DNA of 64,000 nt from an uncultured Cohaesibacter sp. (GTDB taxonomy: Bacteria; Pseudomonadota; Alphaproteobacteria; Rhizobiales; Cohaesibacteraceae). Every line of letters begins with the position of its first letter. The first letter of the stretch is position 1. The position numbers were made by a program, and so were the translations under genes. The stretch is from contig NZ_OY782763.1 in assembly GCF_963678225.1 (NCBI RefSeq), forward strand, positions 1,265,299-1,329,298, in the 5' to 3' direction. This document shows, piece after piece, positions 1 to 8,756 of the stretch. The notes under the pieces are model-generated. The model searched no databases. It was given only the letters and a program-made list of their open reading frames with translations, and had not been told where the DNA came from.

Positions 1-839
1 TTGCGGACCAGGAAATCTTCATCGAAGTGCACGAAAATGTGCGCGGACAGGATGTCTTCGTGGTTCAGCCAACCTCTTATCCGGCCAACGACCATCTGAT
101 GGAACTGCTGATCCTGATCGACGCTCTGCGCCGCGCATCAGCACGCCGCATTACCGCTGTCGTGCCTTACTTCGGCTACGCGCGCCAGGACAGGAAACCC
201 GGCCCAAGAACGCCAATCTCGGCAAAACTGGTTGCCAACCTCATTTCGAATGCGGGCGCAGATCGCGTCCTCACTCTCGATCTGCATGCGGCCCAGATTC
301 AGGGCTTCTTCGACATCCCGACTGACAACCTCTATGCCGCTCCGGTCTTCTCCCGCGACATTCTGGAACGCAATGAAGTCGAAGACGTCATGGTGGTTTC
401 TCCGGACGTTGGCGGTGTTGTCCGCGCCCGTGCTCTGGCAAAACGCATCGGCGCCCCGCTGTCCATCGTCGACAAGCGTCGTGAACGCGCCGGTGAATCC
501 GAAGTGATGAACATCATCGGCGATGTAACAGGCCGCAACTGCGTGCTCGTGGATGATATCATCGATTCCGGCGGAACCCTGTGCAACGCAGCAGAAGCAC
601 TCATCAACAAGGGCGCGGCATCTGTTACCGCCTATATCACTCACGGAGTGCTCTCCGGTGGTGCGGTTGCCCGTATTACCGCTTCCAAGCTGCGCGAATT
701 GGTAATCACCGATTCCATCGAGCCAACCGAAGCTGTTCTGAACGCGCACAATATCCGCGTTTTAAGTGTCGCCAATCTGCTCGGCGAAGCCATTTCCCGC
801 ACAGCAAACGAACAGTCGGTTTCATCCCTGTTCGACTAG
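1..839 (+). CDS. prs: Ribose-phosphate pyrophosphokinase (5' end outside window)
   Basis: This is the C-terminal part of PRPP synthase, which makes 5-phosphoribosyl-1-diphosphate from ribose-5-phosphate and ATP for nucleotide, His and Trp synthesis. The reading frame is open from base 3 ([17 protein letters not shown]), so the true start lies upstream; about 279 of the usual ~310 residues are present. Visible family landmarks are the [11 protein letters not shown] segment, the catalytic-loop residues [11 protein letters not shown] and the PRPP-binding loop [10 protein letters not shown]. An earlier internal GTG at 27 is not the start because conserved residues precede it. A strong terminator follows about 50 bases after the stop, so this is the end of a transcription unit. 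Identification is secure. Confidence 0.97.
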   Translation, partial: ADQEIFIEVHENVRGQDVFVVQPTSYPANDHLMELLILIDALRRASARRITAVVPYFGYARQDRKPGPRTPISAKLVANLISNAGADRVLTLDLHAAQIQGFFDIPTDNLYAAPVFSRDILERNEVEDVMVVSPDVGGVVRARALAKRIGAPLSIVDKRRERAGESEVMNIIGDVTGRNCVLVDDIIDSGGTLCNAAEALINKGAASVTAYITHGVLSGGAVARITASKLRELVITDSIEPTEAVLNAHNIRVLSVANLLGEAISRTANEQSVSSLFD

Positions 840-890
840 GAAGCGCGGACGACTCTTTCAACGCAAGATGTCAAACGCTTTTGAATAAAA

Positions 891-930
891 CAGCCCGCAG
901 CATCGCATAAATGCTGCGGGCTGTTTCTTT
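891..930 (+). terminator. Intrinsic terminator after prs
   Basis: A perfect 13-bp stem (cagcccgcagcat / atgctgcgggctg) with a 7-base loop is followed by tttcttt. It ends the prs transcript just before the next gene starts at 945. Confidence 0.9.
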
Positions 931-944
931 GGAGCCCTTACTGT

Positions 945-1775
945 ATGGATCAATTGGTAAACCCGGTGGGCATCTTCGATGCTGGCATTGGCAGTTTTGG
1001 AATAGTTGAAACCGTCAAGAAGCATTGCCCCAACCAGGATATAATCTGGCTAGCAGATCGAGCCAGTTTCCCCCTCGGCAAAAAGACACCAGACCAGCTA
1101 TTTGAGACAGGAAGAAAATGCGTCTCTTTCCTGCATTCTCATGGCGCCGATAAAATCATTGTTGCGGCCAATGTGCTGACCATGGTCGTTATGGAGCGAT
1201 TGCAAAAAGCCTTTCCTGAGTTAGAGCTTTATGGCGTAACTCCGCCCGTCAAAAGAGCTGCCGAATACGGCGACTTCTGTATTCTGGGCGTAGAGGCTAT
1301 GGTCAAGGATCCAAAACTGAGAGAGTTTGTCTTGCATTTAAAGCCCCCGCCCATCAAAGCCAGCTTCGCTAACGCATCTCCCTTGATCGATGAACTGGTG
1401 GAAACAGGCGTCTTCGTTTCAGATCCAGCCAAAACCGAAGCGCGTGTGCGAGACTTCATAGGCAACCTGACACCCCAACAAAGGAAAGTCGCCGCCTATA
1501 CGCTTTCCAGCACACATTTGCCATGGTTGCGATTTGCTTTCGAAAGAGTTTGTCCAGATACAGTATTTTTGGACCCGGCCGAAGAGTTGGTTCTGGAAAT
1601 GAAACTACCCAATGACGGCAGCGGTCAAATCAGCGCATTTACAACGGAAAATACCGAACTAGGCATGACGCAGCCTGAACTGAAGAAGATGCTTGAACTG
1701 ATTGGATACTCCCATATTGAGCCCAATATAGTGCCTCAAACGGAACTGAACTTGAATAGTCACGGGATAGCTTAG
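945..1775 (+). CDS. Glutamate/aspartate racemase-family protein lacking both catalytic cysteines
   Basis: The 276-residue protein follows the MurI fold: an N-terminal PVGIFDAGIG motif (family: GVFDSGVGG), ADRASFPLGKK (family: D..VPYGEK), and two active-site regions. In active glutamate racemases the catalytic cysteines lie in ACNTA and GCTHFPLL. Here the aligned segments read VAANVL (Ala75) and LSSTHLPWL (Ser189), so both acid/base thiols are replaced while neighbouring Asn76, Thr190 and His191 remain. The protein is therefore probably not a racemase. It could be a binding or regulatory relative, or use different chemistry. GGAG lies 10 bases before the ATG. It stands alone between two terminators, so no operon partner hints at a role. 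Confidence 0.75.
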   Translation: MDQLVNPVGIFDAGIGSFGIVETVKKHCPNQDIIWLADRASFPLGKKTPDQLFETGRKCVSFLHSHGADKIIVAANVLTMVVMERLQKAFPELELYGVTPPVKRAAEYGDFCILGVEAMVKDPKLREFVLHLKPPPIKASFANASPLIDELVETGVFVSDPAKTEARVRDFIGNLTPQQRKVAAYTLSSTHLPWLRFAFERVCPDTVFLDPAEELVLEMKLPNDGSGQISAFTTENTELGMTQPELKKMLELIGYSHIEPNIVPQTELNLNSHGIA

Positions 1776-1818
1776 GCTGCCCCAGCCTAAACACACCGCC
1801 GATAGCGCTAGAATCGAC

Positions 1819-1855
1819 AAGCCCGCAGTCTCTTTTTGATGCTGTGGGCTTTTCG
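1819..1855 (+). terminator. Intrinsic terminator
   Basis: The arms aagcccgcag and ctgtgggctt (one G-T pair) enclose a 13-base loop and are followed by ttcgttt. It lies 43 bases after the racemase-like gene. Confidence 0.8.
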
Positions 1856-2226
1856 TTTAAGCGCACCTCCCCACAACCATCCGCTTGAATGTCAGGGACA
1901 ACGCCCTTCGCCAACTCGCGGAAAACGTTTGGTTACAATTGGATAACAATCATTCCTTGCGTTGCAGCGAATCTTGAGTAAATTACCCCCATCCTGTCTG
2001 ATTTGTCCGACAAATCCCCCGATAGAATGCTCATCCCTGTGACCTGTGCTGACCACACCTCATTGACAATCATACCCACTGCGAGCTCAAGGCTGATTTC
2101 ATTCTGAGGGCCGTTTCACATCGCCCAATGCAAAGCTCATTCTTTAGCATCAGTGGCTATATCACATCTTGAGATTGCCAGAATCCGATCCTACATCTCC
2201 GCTTTTCACCGTTAAGGCTATTCACG
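1856..2226. other. Intergenic region without a gene
   Basis: No open frame with a ribosome site is visible in these 370 bases. The stretch presumably carries the promoter of the TPR-sulfotransferase gene, but I see no convincing -35/-10 pair. Confidence 0.5.
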
Positions 2227-4236
2227 TTGGCAAAACTAAAAGTAGATCTAACCCTCAAGAATGCTCAAGCTTTGGCTCAGAAGGGTAATTATTCCGAAGC
2301 AAGAAGGCTCTATCACACTGTATTGGAAGCCTTCCCCGGCAACAGTCGCGCAGTTCAGGGGTTAGCTCTCGTGGAAAAGCAGATTAAACTCAGAGGCGCT
2401 AACACCTCCATCAACGAAACGATCAGAACACTGGGTGGGCTGCTTTCCAGAGGCTTCTTTCAAGATGCCATTGAACAGTCACAGGAAATCCTCAAGCAAC
2501 GCCCCGATGTGTTTGTCATCTGGTATATTCTCGGCATTGCTTCCATCCAGCTTGGAAAGCTCAATCAGGCCATTTCCGCATTTGATCAGGCTATTTCTCT
2601 CAAGCCGGACTATATCGAGGCGCATCTGAACAAAGGATACGCACTGCAACTGCGGGGATTGTACGAGCAGGCCATTTCTTCGTTTCAGAAGGTTTTATCC
2701 ATAAAGCCGGATCTGCCGCAAGCCCACAACAATATCGGCAATGCTCTTCGCCAACAGGGCAAGCTGACCGAAGCGATCGCGGCTTATCAGAAAGCCTTGT
2801 CGATCAATCCGACATTTCCCGAAGCATTGTATAATCTGGGCCGTAGCTGGCAGGATCTTGAAAAGATGGAAGAGGCACAGAAGGCTTACCGAAAGGTCCT
2901 GTCCATTAAACCAGACCTGCCCGAGGCCAATAATGATCTTGGCACAATTTATCTGGAACAAAGAAAAATTGACGAGGCAACCAAGGCATTCAAAAACGCC
3001 ATACACCATCGTCCCGCATTTTCCGAAGCCCACAGTAATCTCGGAACAGCCCTATATGAGCAAGGCCACATCGAGGAGGCTATTGCGTCCTGCAACAAAG
3101 CCTTGTCTCTCAACCCCGAGCATGTAAGCGCCTACACCAATCTCGGCGTTATCTTCACATCCGCCGGAGAGCCCGACAAGGCTATCAAAGCATACTCGAA
3201 AGCACTGTCCATCAAGCCAGATGACGCACAAACGCTCCATAATATTGGCGCCTATGTTGAGCACACTCCAGATGACCCTCAAATCGGCTTCATCGAAAGT
3301 CTTCTGAGCAAGACAGATCTATCAAGCAAGGACAAGATCCTTTTGCATTACACTCTGGCAAAAATCTATGAAGAAACAGGCCAGTTGGAGGAGGCTCTCA
3401 AGCATTATAAAGCGGGAGGCGCACGGCAGATCAACCGTGTGCACTACACCATAGAAAAGGATGAAGAGCTTTTCGAAAAGATACGACAGTCAGCGCCCGG
3501 CATCAAAGCACACGCATTGGTTCCTTCCCGAGACGATGAAACTGTCACACCGATTTTCATTCTCGGCATGCCAAGATCCGGCACAACACTGATTGAGCAG
3601 ATCATTTCGAGCCATAGCGACGTCCATGGAGGTGGCGAACTCGACTATGCAACCAATCTGGGTTTGAAAATCAGCTTAGGGACCGTTCCCGCAACGACTG
3701 AAAATTTACAGATTTTCAGACAGACATACTTGTCTGAGCTGCAAAGAGCATCTGAAGGAAAGGCATATGTCACCGACAAAATGCCCTATAATTTCCGCCA
3801 GATTGGCCTTATCTGTTCGGCGCTTCCCGAAGCGAAAATCATCCATGTGAAGCGCGATGCGGCAGCGATCTGCTGGTCGAATTTCAAGACATGTTTCGTC
3901 GGCAACGGCTTGGGATACAGCTATGATCTTCAGGCCGTCGTGCGCTTCTATAAGCTATATGAAGACCTCATGACCTTCTGGAACCGAACATATGGCGACC
4001 AGATAATAGAAGTCGATTATGATGCTCTGACCAATGATCATGACACTGAAATCAGAAAGCTGATCAGCGATCTAAACCTCGACTGGCAGGATGCATGTCT
4101 GTCTCCTCATGCAAACGGCCGCATGGTTAAAACCGCATCTAACTTGCAGGTCAGGAAGTCAATCTACAAAAACAGTTCCAAAGAGTGGCTCAAATTCAAG
4201 CCATTCCTTGAAGGGGCCTTTGATGAATTGCTCTAA
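2227..4236 (+). CDS. TPR repeat protein with C-terminal sulfotransferase domain
   Basis: The first ~400 residues of this 669-residue protein are tandem 34-residue TPR units, with recurring patterns such as EAHLNKGYAL, QAHNNIGNALRQQGK and EAYNNLG-like helices. The C-terminal ~250 residues form a Sulfotransfer_3-type domain: the 5'-phosphosulfate loop is FILGMPRSGTTLIEQ, the 3'-phosphate segment contains HVKRDAAAICWSNFK, and the end (TASNLQVRKSIYK..S..W) matches the family's terminal PAPS-binding element. It probably transfers sulfate from PAPS to a saccharide or protein partner held by the TPRs; the substrate cannot be read from sequence. The start is TTG, since no in-frame ATG precedes the TPRs. 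It is a monocistronic gene. Domain calls are firm, the role is inferred. Confidence 0.85.
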   Translation: MAKLKVDLTLKNAQALAQKGNYSEARRLYHTVLEAFPGNSRAVQGLALVEKQIKLRGANTSINETIRTLGGLLSRGFFQDAIEQSQEILKQRPDVFVIWYILGIASIQLGKLNQAISAFDQAISLKPDYIEAHLNKGYALQLRGLYEQAISSFQKVLSIKPDLPQAHNNIGNALRQQGKLTEAIAAYQKALSINPTFPEALYNLGRSWQDLEKMEEAQKAYRKVLSIKPDLPEANNDLGTIYLEQRKIDEATKAFKNAIHHRPAFSEAHSNLGTALYEQGHIEEAIASCNKALSLNPEHVSAYTNLGVIFTSAGEPDKAIKAYSKALSIKPDDAQTLHNIGAYVEHTPDDPQIGFIESLLSKTDLSSKDKILLHYTLAKIYEETGQLEEALKHYKAGGARQINRVHYTIEKDEELFEKIRQSAPGIKAHALVPSRDDETVTPIFILGMPRSGTTLIEQIISSHSDVHGGGELDYATNLGLKISLGTVPATTENLQIFRQTYLSELQRASEGKAYVTDKMPYNFRQIGLICSALPEAKIIHVKRDAAAICWSNFKTCFVGNGLGYSYDLQAVVRFYKLYEDLMTFWNRTYGDQIIEVDYDALTNDHDTEIRKLISDLNLDWQDACLSPHANGRMVKTASNLQVRKSIYKNSSKEWLKFKPFLEGAFDELL

Positions 4237-4438
4237 TGACCGCAATTGCCGGCAAGCACCGCCGCATGAGAGCCAGATTGTATAGGCCAAACAAGTCCGT
4301 CCGACTTCCATAACCGGGCAGGTTAAGGTCGCCGCGAAAAATCGCTGATTTCTGCGTTACCACCGCTTGCCAATAGCACCCTTATGTCTTATAAGCCCTC
4401 CAGCTGCCTCTACACCCTTGGAGGAGTTGCAGCAGCGG

Positions 4439-4466
4439 GGCCGAACATTCGGCCTTTTTTCTATTT
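4439..4466 (+). promoter_or_regulatory. Terminator-like hairpin in the rplY leader (possible attenuator)
   Basis: A perfect 7-bp stem (ggccgaa / ttcggcc, 2-base spacer) runs directly into tttttt and ends only ~24 bases before the rplY start codon. Upstream, gctgc (4400-4404) and gcagc (4427-4431) with an inner ctc/gag pairing could form a second stem. A terminator this close to a ribosomal-protein start suggests either the end of an upstream transcript or regulated read-through. I cannot tell which from sequence alone. Confidence 0.55.
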
Positions 4467-4483
4467 TCTCAGGAGTATATCCA

Positions 4484-5104
4484 ATGGCTAACTTTGAATT
4501 CAAAGCAGAACGCCGTGACCGGGTCGGTAAGGGGTCCGCTCGTGCATTGCGTCGCGAAGGCAAGATCCCTGCCGTCATCTATGGCGACAAGAAAGATCCT
4601 ATCTCCATCGCTATCCCTTACAAAGAAACCAACCTTCAGATCCATAAAGGCGGTTTCCTGACGCACATCGTGACCATTGATGTGGATGGTGATAAGATCC
4701 GCGCGATCCCTCGCGACTACCAGCTCGACGTCGTCCGTGATTTCCCGATGCATGTCGACTTCCTGCGCGTTTCCCGCACCACCAGAATCACCGTTGGTGT
4801 TCCAGTTGAATTTATCAACGAAGAAGAATGCCCAGGCCTGAAACGCGGTGGCGCCCTCAACATCGTCCGTCGTGAAGTTGAAGTCGAATGCCCGGCAACC
4901 GATATTCCGGAATCTTTCGTATTCGATCTGAAAGAAGCCGATCTTGGCGATTCGATCCACATTTCCGCAACGACCCTGCCGGAAGGTGTGAACCCGACCA
5001 TCACCGATCGCGACTTCACCATCGCTACCATCGCTGCTCCTGCTGGCTTCAACGAACCAGCCGAAGGTGAAGCAGAAGAAGGCGCTGAAGCAGAAGCTGA
5101 GTAA
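4484..5104 (+). CDS. rplY: 50S ribosomal protein L25/general stress protein Ctc
   Basis: This 206-residue long-form L25 (Ctc type) binds 5S rRNA in the central protuberance of the large subunit. The N-terminal RNA-binding domain begins [20 protein letters not shown] and contains the family IPAVIYG segment. The second beta domain ([18 protein letters not shown]) is followed by an acidic Glu/Ala tail typical of alphaproteobacterial members. The start is the ATG at 4484, with aggag 8 bases upstream; a longer frame back to 4367 would run through the leader hairpin and lacks family similarity. It is followed 50 bases later by pth, the usual rplY-pth-ychF arrangement. Confidence 0.96.
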   Translation: MANFEFKAERRDRVGKGSARALRREGKIPAVIYGDKKDPISIAIPYKETNLQIHKGGFLTHIVTIDVDGDKIRAIPRDYQLDVVRDFPMHVDFLRVSRTTRITVGVPVEFINEEECPGLKRGGALNIVRREVEVECPATDIPESFVFDLKEADLGDSIHISATTLPEGVNPTITDRDFTIATIAAPAGFNEPAEGEAEEGAEAEAE

Positions 5105-5154
5105 TCAGCTCTGCGTTTCAGACCCCACAAGTTCAGGGTTCGGGAGGTAAAACC

Positions 5155-5922
5155 ATGTATCTGCTCGTCGGACTTGGCAATCCCGGACCCCAATATGCAG
5201 GCAACCGCCACAATATCGGTTTCATGGCAGTCGACGAAATTGCCCGCCAGCATAATTTCGGTCCATGGCGCCGCAAGTTTCAGGGCGAGGTCAGCGAAGG
5301 CCTTATCGGCTCGAACAAAGTCCTGCTCCTCAAGCCCTCCACCTTCATGAATGAATCCGGCCGCGCGATCTCTGAAGCCTGTCGCTTTTACAAGATCCCG
5401 CCTGAAGACGTGTATGTCTATCATGACGAGTTGGATCTCAACCCCGGCAAAGTGAAGGCCAAGCTGGGCGGCGGCGTCGCCGGGCATAACGGTCTGCGCT
5501 CAACCGGTGCCCATATCGGCAACAATTTCCACCGCATCCGTCTGGGGATCGGCCATCCGGGCCGAGAACGGGTCACTCAATGGGTGCTGGGCGATTTTGC
5601 AAAGGTGGACAGAGAATGGCTCGAGCCAACGCTCGACGCTCTGGCCTACACAGCCCAAAGCCTCATCGAGAATGATTTGGGTCGCTTCATGACGGATTTC
5701 AACCAGAGGCTGGCCCCTCCCGTCAATGGCCACAAGAAAAGCAAGTCACAATCCGCAAGCGCTGACAAAAAGCCCTCCCAACCGGGCAGCAAGGCATCAT
5801 CAAGCAGCTCGGATAAACCGAACAAGGGCAGCAACAGCGCCCGCTCGGACAAAAACGCAGAGCCCCCACGCAATGCGATGGCCGAAGCGCTGAAACAGCT
5901 GGTCACCAGAAACAAGGATTAA
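5155..5922 (+). CDS. pth: Peptidyl-tRNA hydrolase
   Basis: Pth releases peptides from peptidyl-tRNA that drops off ribosomes. The catalytic core (first ~190 residues) shows [20 protein letters not shown] with the catalytic His of NRHN, the FMNESG asparagine, the HDELDL aspartate and GHNGLRS. After residue ~195 comes a ~60-residue Ser/Lys/Pro-rich low-complexity tail, longer than in enterobacterial Pth (194 residues) and probably disordered. GGAGG lies 6-10 bases before the ATG. The stop is 5 bases before ychF, so the two are cotranscribed with rplY. Identification is secure; the function of the tail is unknown. Confidence 0.97.
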   Translation: MYLLVGLGNPGPQYAGNRHNIGFMAVDEIARQHNFGPWRRKFQGEVSEGLIGSNKVLLLKPSTFMNESGRAISEACRFYKIPPEDVYVYHDELDLNPGKVKAKLGGGVAGHNGLRSTGAHIGNNFHRIRLGIGHPGRERVTQWVLGDFAKVDREWLEPTLDALAYTAQSLIENDLGRFMTDFNQRLAPPVNGHKKSKSQSASADKKPSQPGSKASSSSSDKPNKGSNSARSDKNAEPPRNAMAEALKQLVTRNKD

Positions 5923-5927
5923 GAGCA

Positions 5928-7028
5928 ATGGGTTTTAAATGCGGTATCGTGGGATTGCCAAATGTCGGCAAATCCACTCTGTTCAACGCGCTGACCAAAA
6001 CCGCAGCGGCACAGGCAGCCAACTATCCCTTCTGCACCATTGAACCGAATACGGGCGATGTTGCCGTTCCCGATCCGCGCATGGATGCCATCGCAAAGAT
6101 TGCCGGTTCCAAGGAAATCATCCCGACCCGCCTTACCTTTGTTGACATCGCCGGTCTCGTGCGCGGGGCATCCAAGGGCGAAGGTCTGGGCAACCAGTTT
6201 CTGGCCAACATCCGCGAAGTGGACGCCATTGTGCATGTGCTGCGCTGCTTTGAAGATGAAGACATCACCCATGTGGAAGGCAAGATCGATCCGGTTACCG
6301 ACGCTGAAACCGTTGAAACCGAATTGATGATCTCGGACATGGAAAGCCTTGAACGCCGCGTGGTCAACCTGCGCAAGCGTGGCCAGACCGGCGACAAGGA
6401 TGCCAAGGCACAGGCTGCCCTGATGGATCGCCTGCTTGAGCTGCTGCATGATGGCAAACCCGGTCGTATGCTTGATGTCGCCGATGACGAGGAGCGCAAG
6501 GCCGTTAGCGACCTCAACCTGCTGACAACGAAGCCCGTCCTCTATATCTGCAATGTGGATGAGGAAAGCGCTGGCACGGGCAATGAATTCTCCAAGGCTG
6601 TTGAAGCCATGGCAGAAAAACAGGGTGCAGGGGCCGTTGTCATCTCGGCCGCCATTGAAGCTGAAATCTCTCAGCTGGCAGCTGACGAACAGGCAGAATT
6701 CCTCGAAACGCTGGATCTGGAAGAACCCGGTCTCGACCGGATGATCCGCGCTGGTTACGACCTGCTGCACCTCATCACCTATTTCACAGCTGGCCCGAAA
6801 GAAACCCGCGCCTGGACCATCACCAAAGGTTGCAAAGCCCCACAAGCCGCCGGTGTCATCCATACCGATTTCGAACGCGGATTCATCCGCGCCCAGACCA
6901 TCGCCTTTGATGACTATGTATCCCTTGGCGGCGAAACAGCAGCTAAAGAAGCAGGCAAAGCCCGCGACGAAGGCAAGGAATATATCGTGCAAGACGGCGA
7001 CGTCATGCTCTTCAAGTTCAACACTTGA
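5928..7028 (+). CDS. ychF: Redox-regulated ATPase YchF (OLA1/Obg family)
   Basis: YchF is a ribosome-associated P-loop protein of the Obg group that hydrolyses ATP rather than GTP. The 366 residues show G1 GLPNVGKST, the switch regions ([16 protein letters not shown]), G3 [20 protein letters not shown] and a C-terminal TGS domain ([20 protein letters not shown], ending [13 protein letters not shown]). The G4 motif is the YchF-type NVDE instead of NKxD, which is what shifts specificity to ATP in this family. It follows pth by 5 bases and ends 20 bases before a strong terminator, so it closes the rplY-pth-ychF unit. Confidence 0.97.
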   Translation: MGFKCGIVGLPNVGKSTLFNALTKTAAAQAANYPFCTIEPNTGDVAVPDPRMDAIAKIAGSKEIIPTRLTFVDIAGLVRGASKGEGLGNQFLANIREVDAIVHVLRCFEDEDITHVEGKIDPVTDAETVETELMISDMESLERRVVNLRKRGQTGDKDAKAQAALMDRLLELLHDGKPGRMLDVADDEERKAVSDLNLLTTKPVLYICNVDEESAGTGNEFSKAVEAMAEKQGAGAVVISAAIEAEISQLAADEQAEFLETLDLEEPGLDRMIRAGYDLLHLITYFTAGPKETRAWTITKGCKAPQAAGVIHTDFERGFIRAQTIAFDDYVSLGGETAAKEAGKARDEGKEYIVQDGDVMLFKFNT

Positions 7029-7046
7029 TGAACTGTGAAATCCAAA

Positions 7047-7080
7047 TAAAAAGCCTGCCCTATTCGGGCAGGCTTTTTTA
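7047..7080 (+). terminator. Intrinsic terminator after ychF
   Basis: The stem aagcctgccc / gggcaggctt with loop tattc is followed by ttttta, with an A-run on the other side, so it may also stop transcription of the converging gene at 7116. Confidence 0.92.
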
Positions 7081-7115
7081 TGCGCTGAGCACAGCTAAAT
7101 CAGATCAACCTGGGC

Positions 7116-7676
7116 TTAATTGGCGTGCAGCTTGACCCAATCCGCAAAGGCTGCAGCAAACTGCTTGAGGAAGTCCCGCGTGCCATCATTCGTCATCTGA
7201 TCCTTGTCGTCAAACAGACCACCGAACGCCCCGATATAAGCTTCGGGCTGCTGCATGGCAGGCATATCAAGGAAAGTCAGGGACTGGCGCAAATGATGGT
7301 TGGCGCCAAAACCGCCAATCCCGCCCAGAGAGCCCGACACAATGCCCGCAGGCTTGCCTGACCAGGAACTCTCGCCAGCAGGACGAGATCCGACATCAAG
7401 CGCATTCTTCAAGGCAGCCGGCACAGAGCGGTTATATTCCGGAGTTACAAACAAAACGCCATCGGCAGGCGCAAGAGAGGCACGGAAGGATTTCCATTCC
7501 TCGGGCGCATTGTCGCCATCCAGATCCGGATTATAGAAGGGCAATGAGCCCACTTCTACAAATCGGAAAGACAAGCTTTCCGGGGCCAGATTGACAATCG
7601 CATTTGCAACTTTGCGGTTGATGGAGTCTTTTCTTAAACTCCCCACGATGACGGCAATATCATAACTATCTTTCAT
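7116..7676 (-). CDS. NAD(P)H-dependent FMN reductase-family protein
   Basis: A flavodoxin-like oxidoreductase of 186 residues. It has the FMN-phosphate loop VGSLRKDSINRKVA, the family segment FVTPEYNRSVPAALKNALD, and SGKPAGIVSGSLGG near the isoalloxazine ring. Relatives (ChrR/YieF, azoreductase-like) reduce quinones, chromate or azo compounds using NAD(P)H; the substrate here is unknown. The start is the ATG at 7676, with aggag 7 bases upstream; an extra 19 codons upstream in the frame resemble no family member. It converges with ychF and shares the terminator region. Confidence 0.88.
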   Translation of the reverse strand: MKDSYDIAVIVGSLRKDSINRKVANAIVNLAPESLSFRFVEVGSLPFYNPDLDGDNAPEEWKSFRASLAPADGVLFVTPEYNRSVPAALKNALDVGSRPAGESSWSGKPAGIVSGSLGGIGGFGANHHLRQSLTFLDMPAMQQPEAYIGAFGGLFDDKDQMTNDGTRDFLKQFAAAFADWVKLHAN

Positions 7677-7867
7677 CGGACTCTCCTGAAAATAATGAAA
7701 TGAATGAAGGGATAAGGATGGATTTTCTTGCAAACCCCTTCGTTCCGATCCCTTGTTGTTTTCCTTAAAATGGTGTCATCCGATCAACGGTTCAAACCCG
7801 TATAAGTTCCGGTAGAGCCATAGTGAAAATGAAAATATTTCATCACACGGAACAAAGGCACAACCTT

Positions 7868-8002
7868 ATGAGCAAGAGCAAACCGCCCCTAGCCAGTAAA
7901 ATCTGTCCCGTGTGCCTCAAGCCATTCAACTGGCGCAAGAAATGGGCGCGCTGCTGGCCGCAGGTTCGCTATTGCTCGGAACGCTGCCGGCGGCAAAGAT
8001 AG
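7868..8002 (+). CDS. DUF2256 zinc-ribbon-like small protein
   Basis: A 44-residue protein ([20 protein letters not shown]...) with the DUF2256 pattern: CPVC, the basic-aromatic segment WRKKWARCW, then YCSERCRR. The four cysteines in two CxxC/CxxxC pairs suggest a zinc-binding knuckle. DUF2256 genes often sit beside photolyase or cryptochrome-like genes in other bacteria; no such neighbour is present here. Its function is unknown. Confidence comes from the near-complete match to the family pattern despite the small size. Confidence 0.8.
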   Translation: MSKSKPPLASKICPVCLKPFNWRKKWARCWPQVRYCSERCRRQR

Positions 8003-8045
8003 CGCAGAATCACGCGCACATAATGTAAGACGACCTGTATGCCCA

Positions 8046-8648
8046 TCACTCCGCCCCGCCATAGGCTTTCATGAATGCACCAACAGCCGCACCAACCGCG
8101 AGGTCGAAATCAAGCAGCGGCGGACAACGATACATAATCGGCTCGGCAACCCCGCTTTCGAGCAGTCCCTTTAGATGCAGGCTGACAATTTTGGCCGAAG
8201 GCCCCGATATGGCCCCCTGCTGCATTTTGAGCGCCATAAACTCCTCGACCTCGCCCCAGCCACGCCCCTGCCCGTTCTTATAAAGCAACTGAGACAACTT
8301 GCCCTCGAAATCTTCGGAAACGGCACTGCGGAAAAGAGCCATGGTTTCCTGATCAGTGATGAAATCCAGATAATCACGCCCGAACTTTTTCAGTTGCCCC
8401 GCAAGATCGTCATTATCCTGATCTTCGAAAATCTGGAATACGGCAGTTCCCCGATCATCCAACGATTGCATAAGCACGGCTGCGAACAATTCTTCCTTAG
8501 AACTGTAGTAACCATAAAGCGTGGCTTTTGACCCCCCAAGCTCCGCCGAAATCGCTGACATGCTGGCCCCATGATAGCCATTCTGACCGAAGACTTTGGC
8601 AGCAACCTGCAGAATCTCGAGTCTTTTTTCATCTGTCTTAACGCGCAT
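8046..8648 (-). CDS. TetR-family repressor of the adjacent efflux operon
   Basis: The 200-residue protein has a TetR N-terminal helix-turn-helix (ILQVAAKVFGQNGYHGASMSAISAELGGSKATLYGYYSSKEEL) and a variable ligand-binding C-terminal domain. The ATG at 8648 is preceded by agggag at 6 bases and begins MRVKTDEKRLEIL. It is transcribed divergently from the NodT/HlyD/DHA2 operon, and near-palindromic repeats occupy the ~100 bases between them, the classic layout of a drug-responsive local repressor. The inducer is unknown. Confidence 0.9.
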   Translation of the reverse strand: MRVKTDEKRLEILQVAAKVFGQNGYHGASMSAISAELGGSKATLYGYYSSKEELFAAVLMQSLDDRGTAVFQIFEDQDNDDLAGQLKKFGRDYLDFITDQETMALFRSAVSEDFEGKLSQLLYKNGQGRGWGEVEEFMALKMQQGAISGPSAKIVSLHLKGLLESGVAEPIMYRCPPLLDFDLAVGAAVGAFMKAYGGAE

Positions 8649-8677
8649 GCGACACTCCCTATAAGTGAACAAGAGAG

Positions 8678-8738
8678 TACAGTTTTAGCTTGACGGACGC
8701 AAGCGGAGAATATAACTAAAACGTACTGTACGGTTTTA
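8678..8738. promoter_or_regulatory. Divergent promoter region with paired TetR-type operators
   Basis: GTACaGTTTTA (8678-8688) and GTACgGTTTTA (8728-8738) are copies of one half-site. The second copy lies in a near-palindrome with TAAAACGTAC (8717-8726). A possible -35 ttgacg (8690-8695) and a -10-like tataac (8711-8716) lie between them, though the 15-base spacing is short. Binding at both sites would cover both divergent promoters. Confidence 0.55.
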
Positions 8739-8756
8739 CCGCGCCCTGAACCCAAT

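Noticed and set aside
4367..4483. Upstream extension of the rplY frame
   Set aside because: It would run through the terminator-like hairpin and has no L25 similarity; the ATG at 4484 has a good ribosome site.
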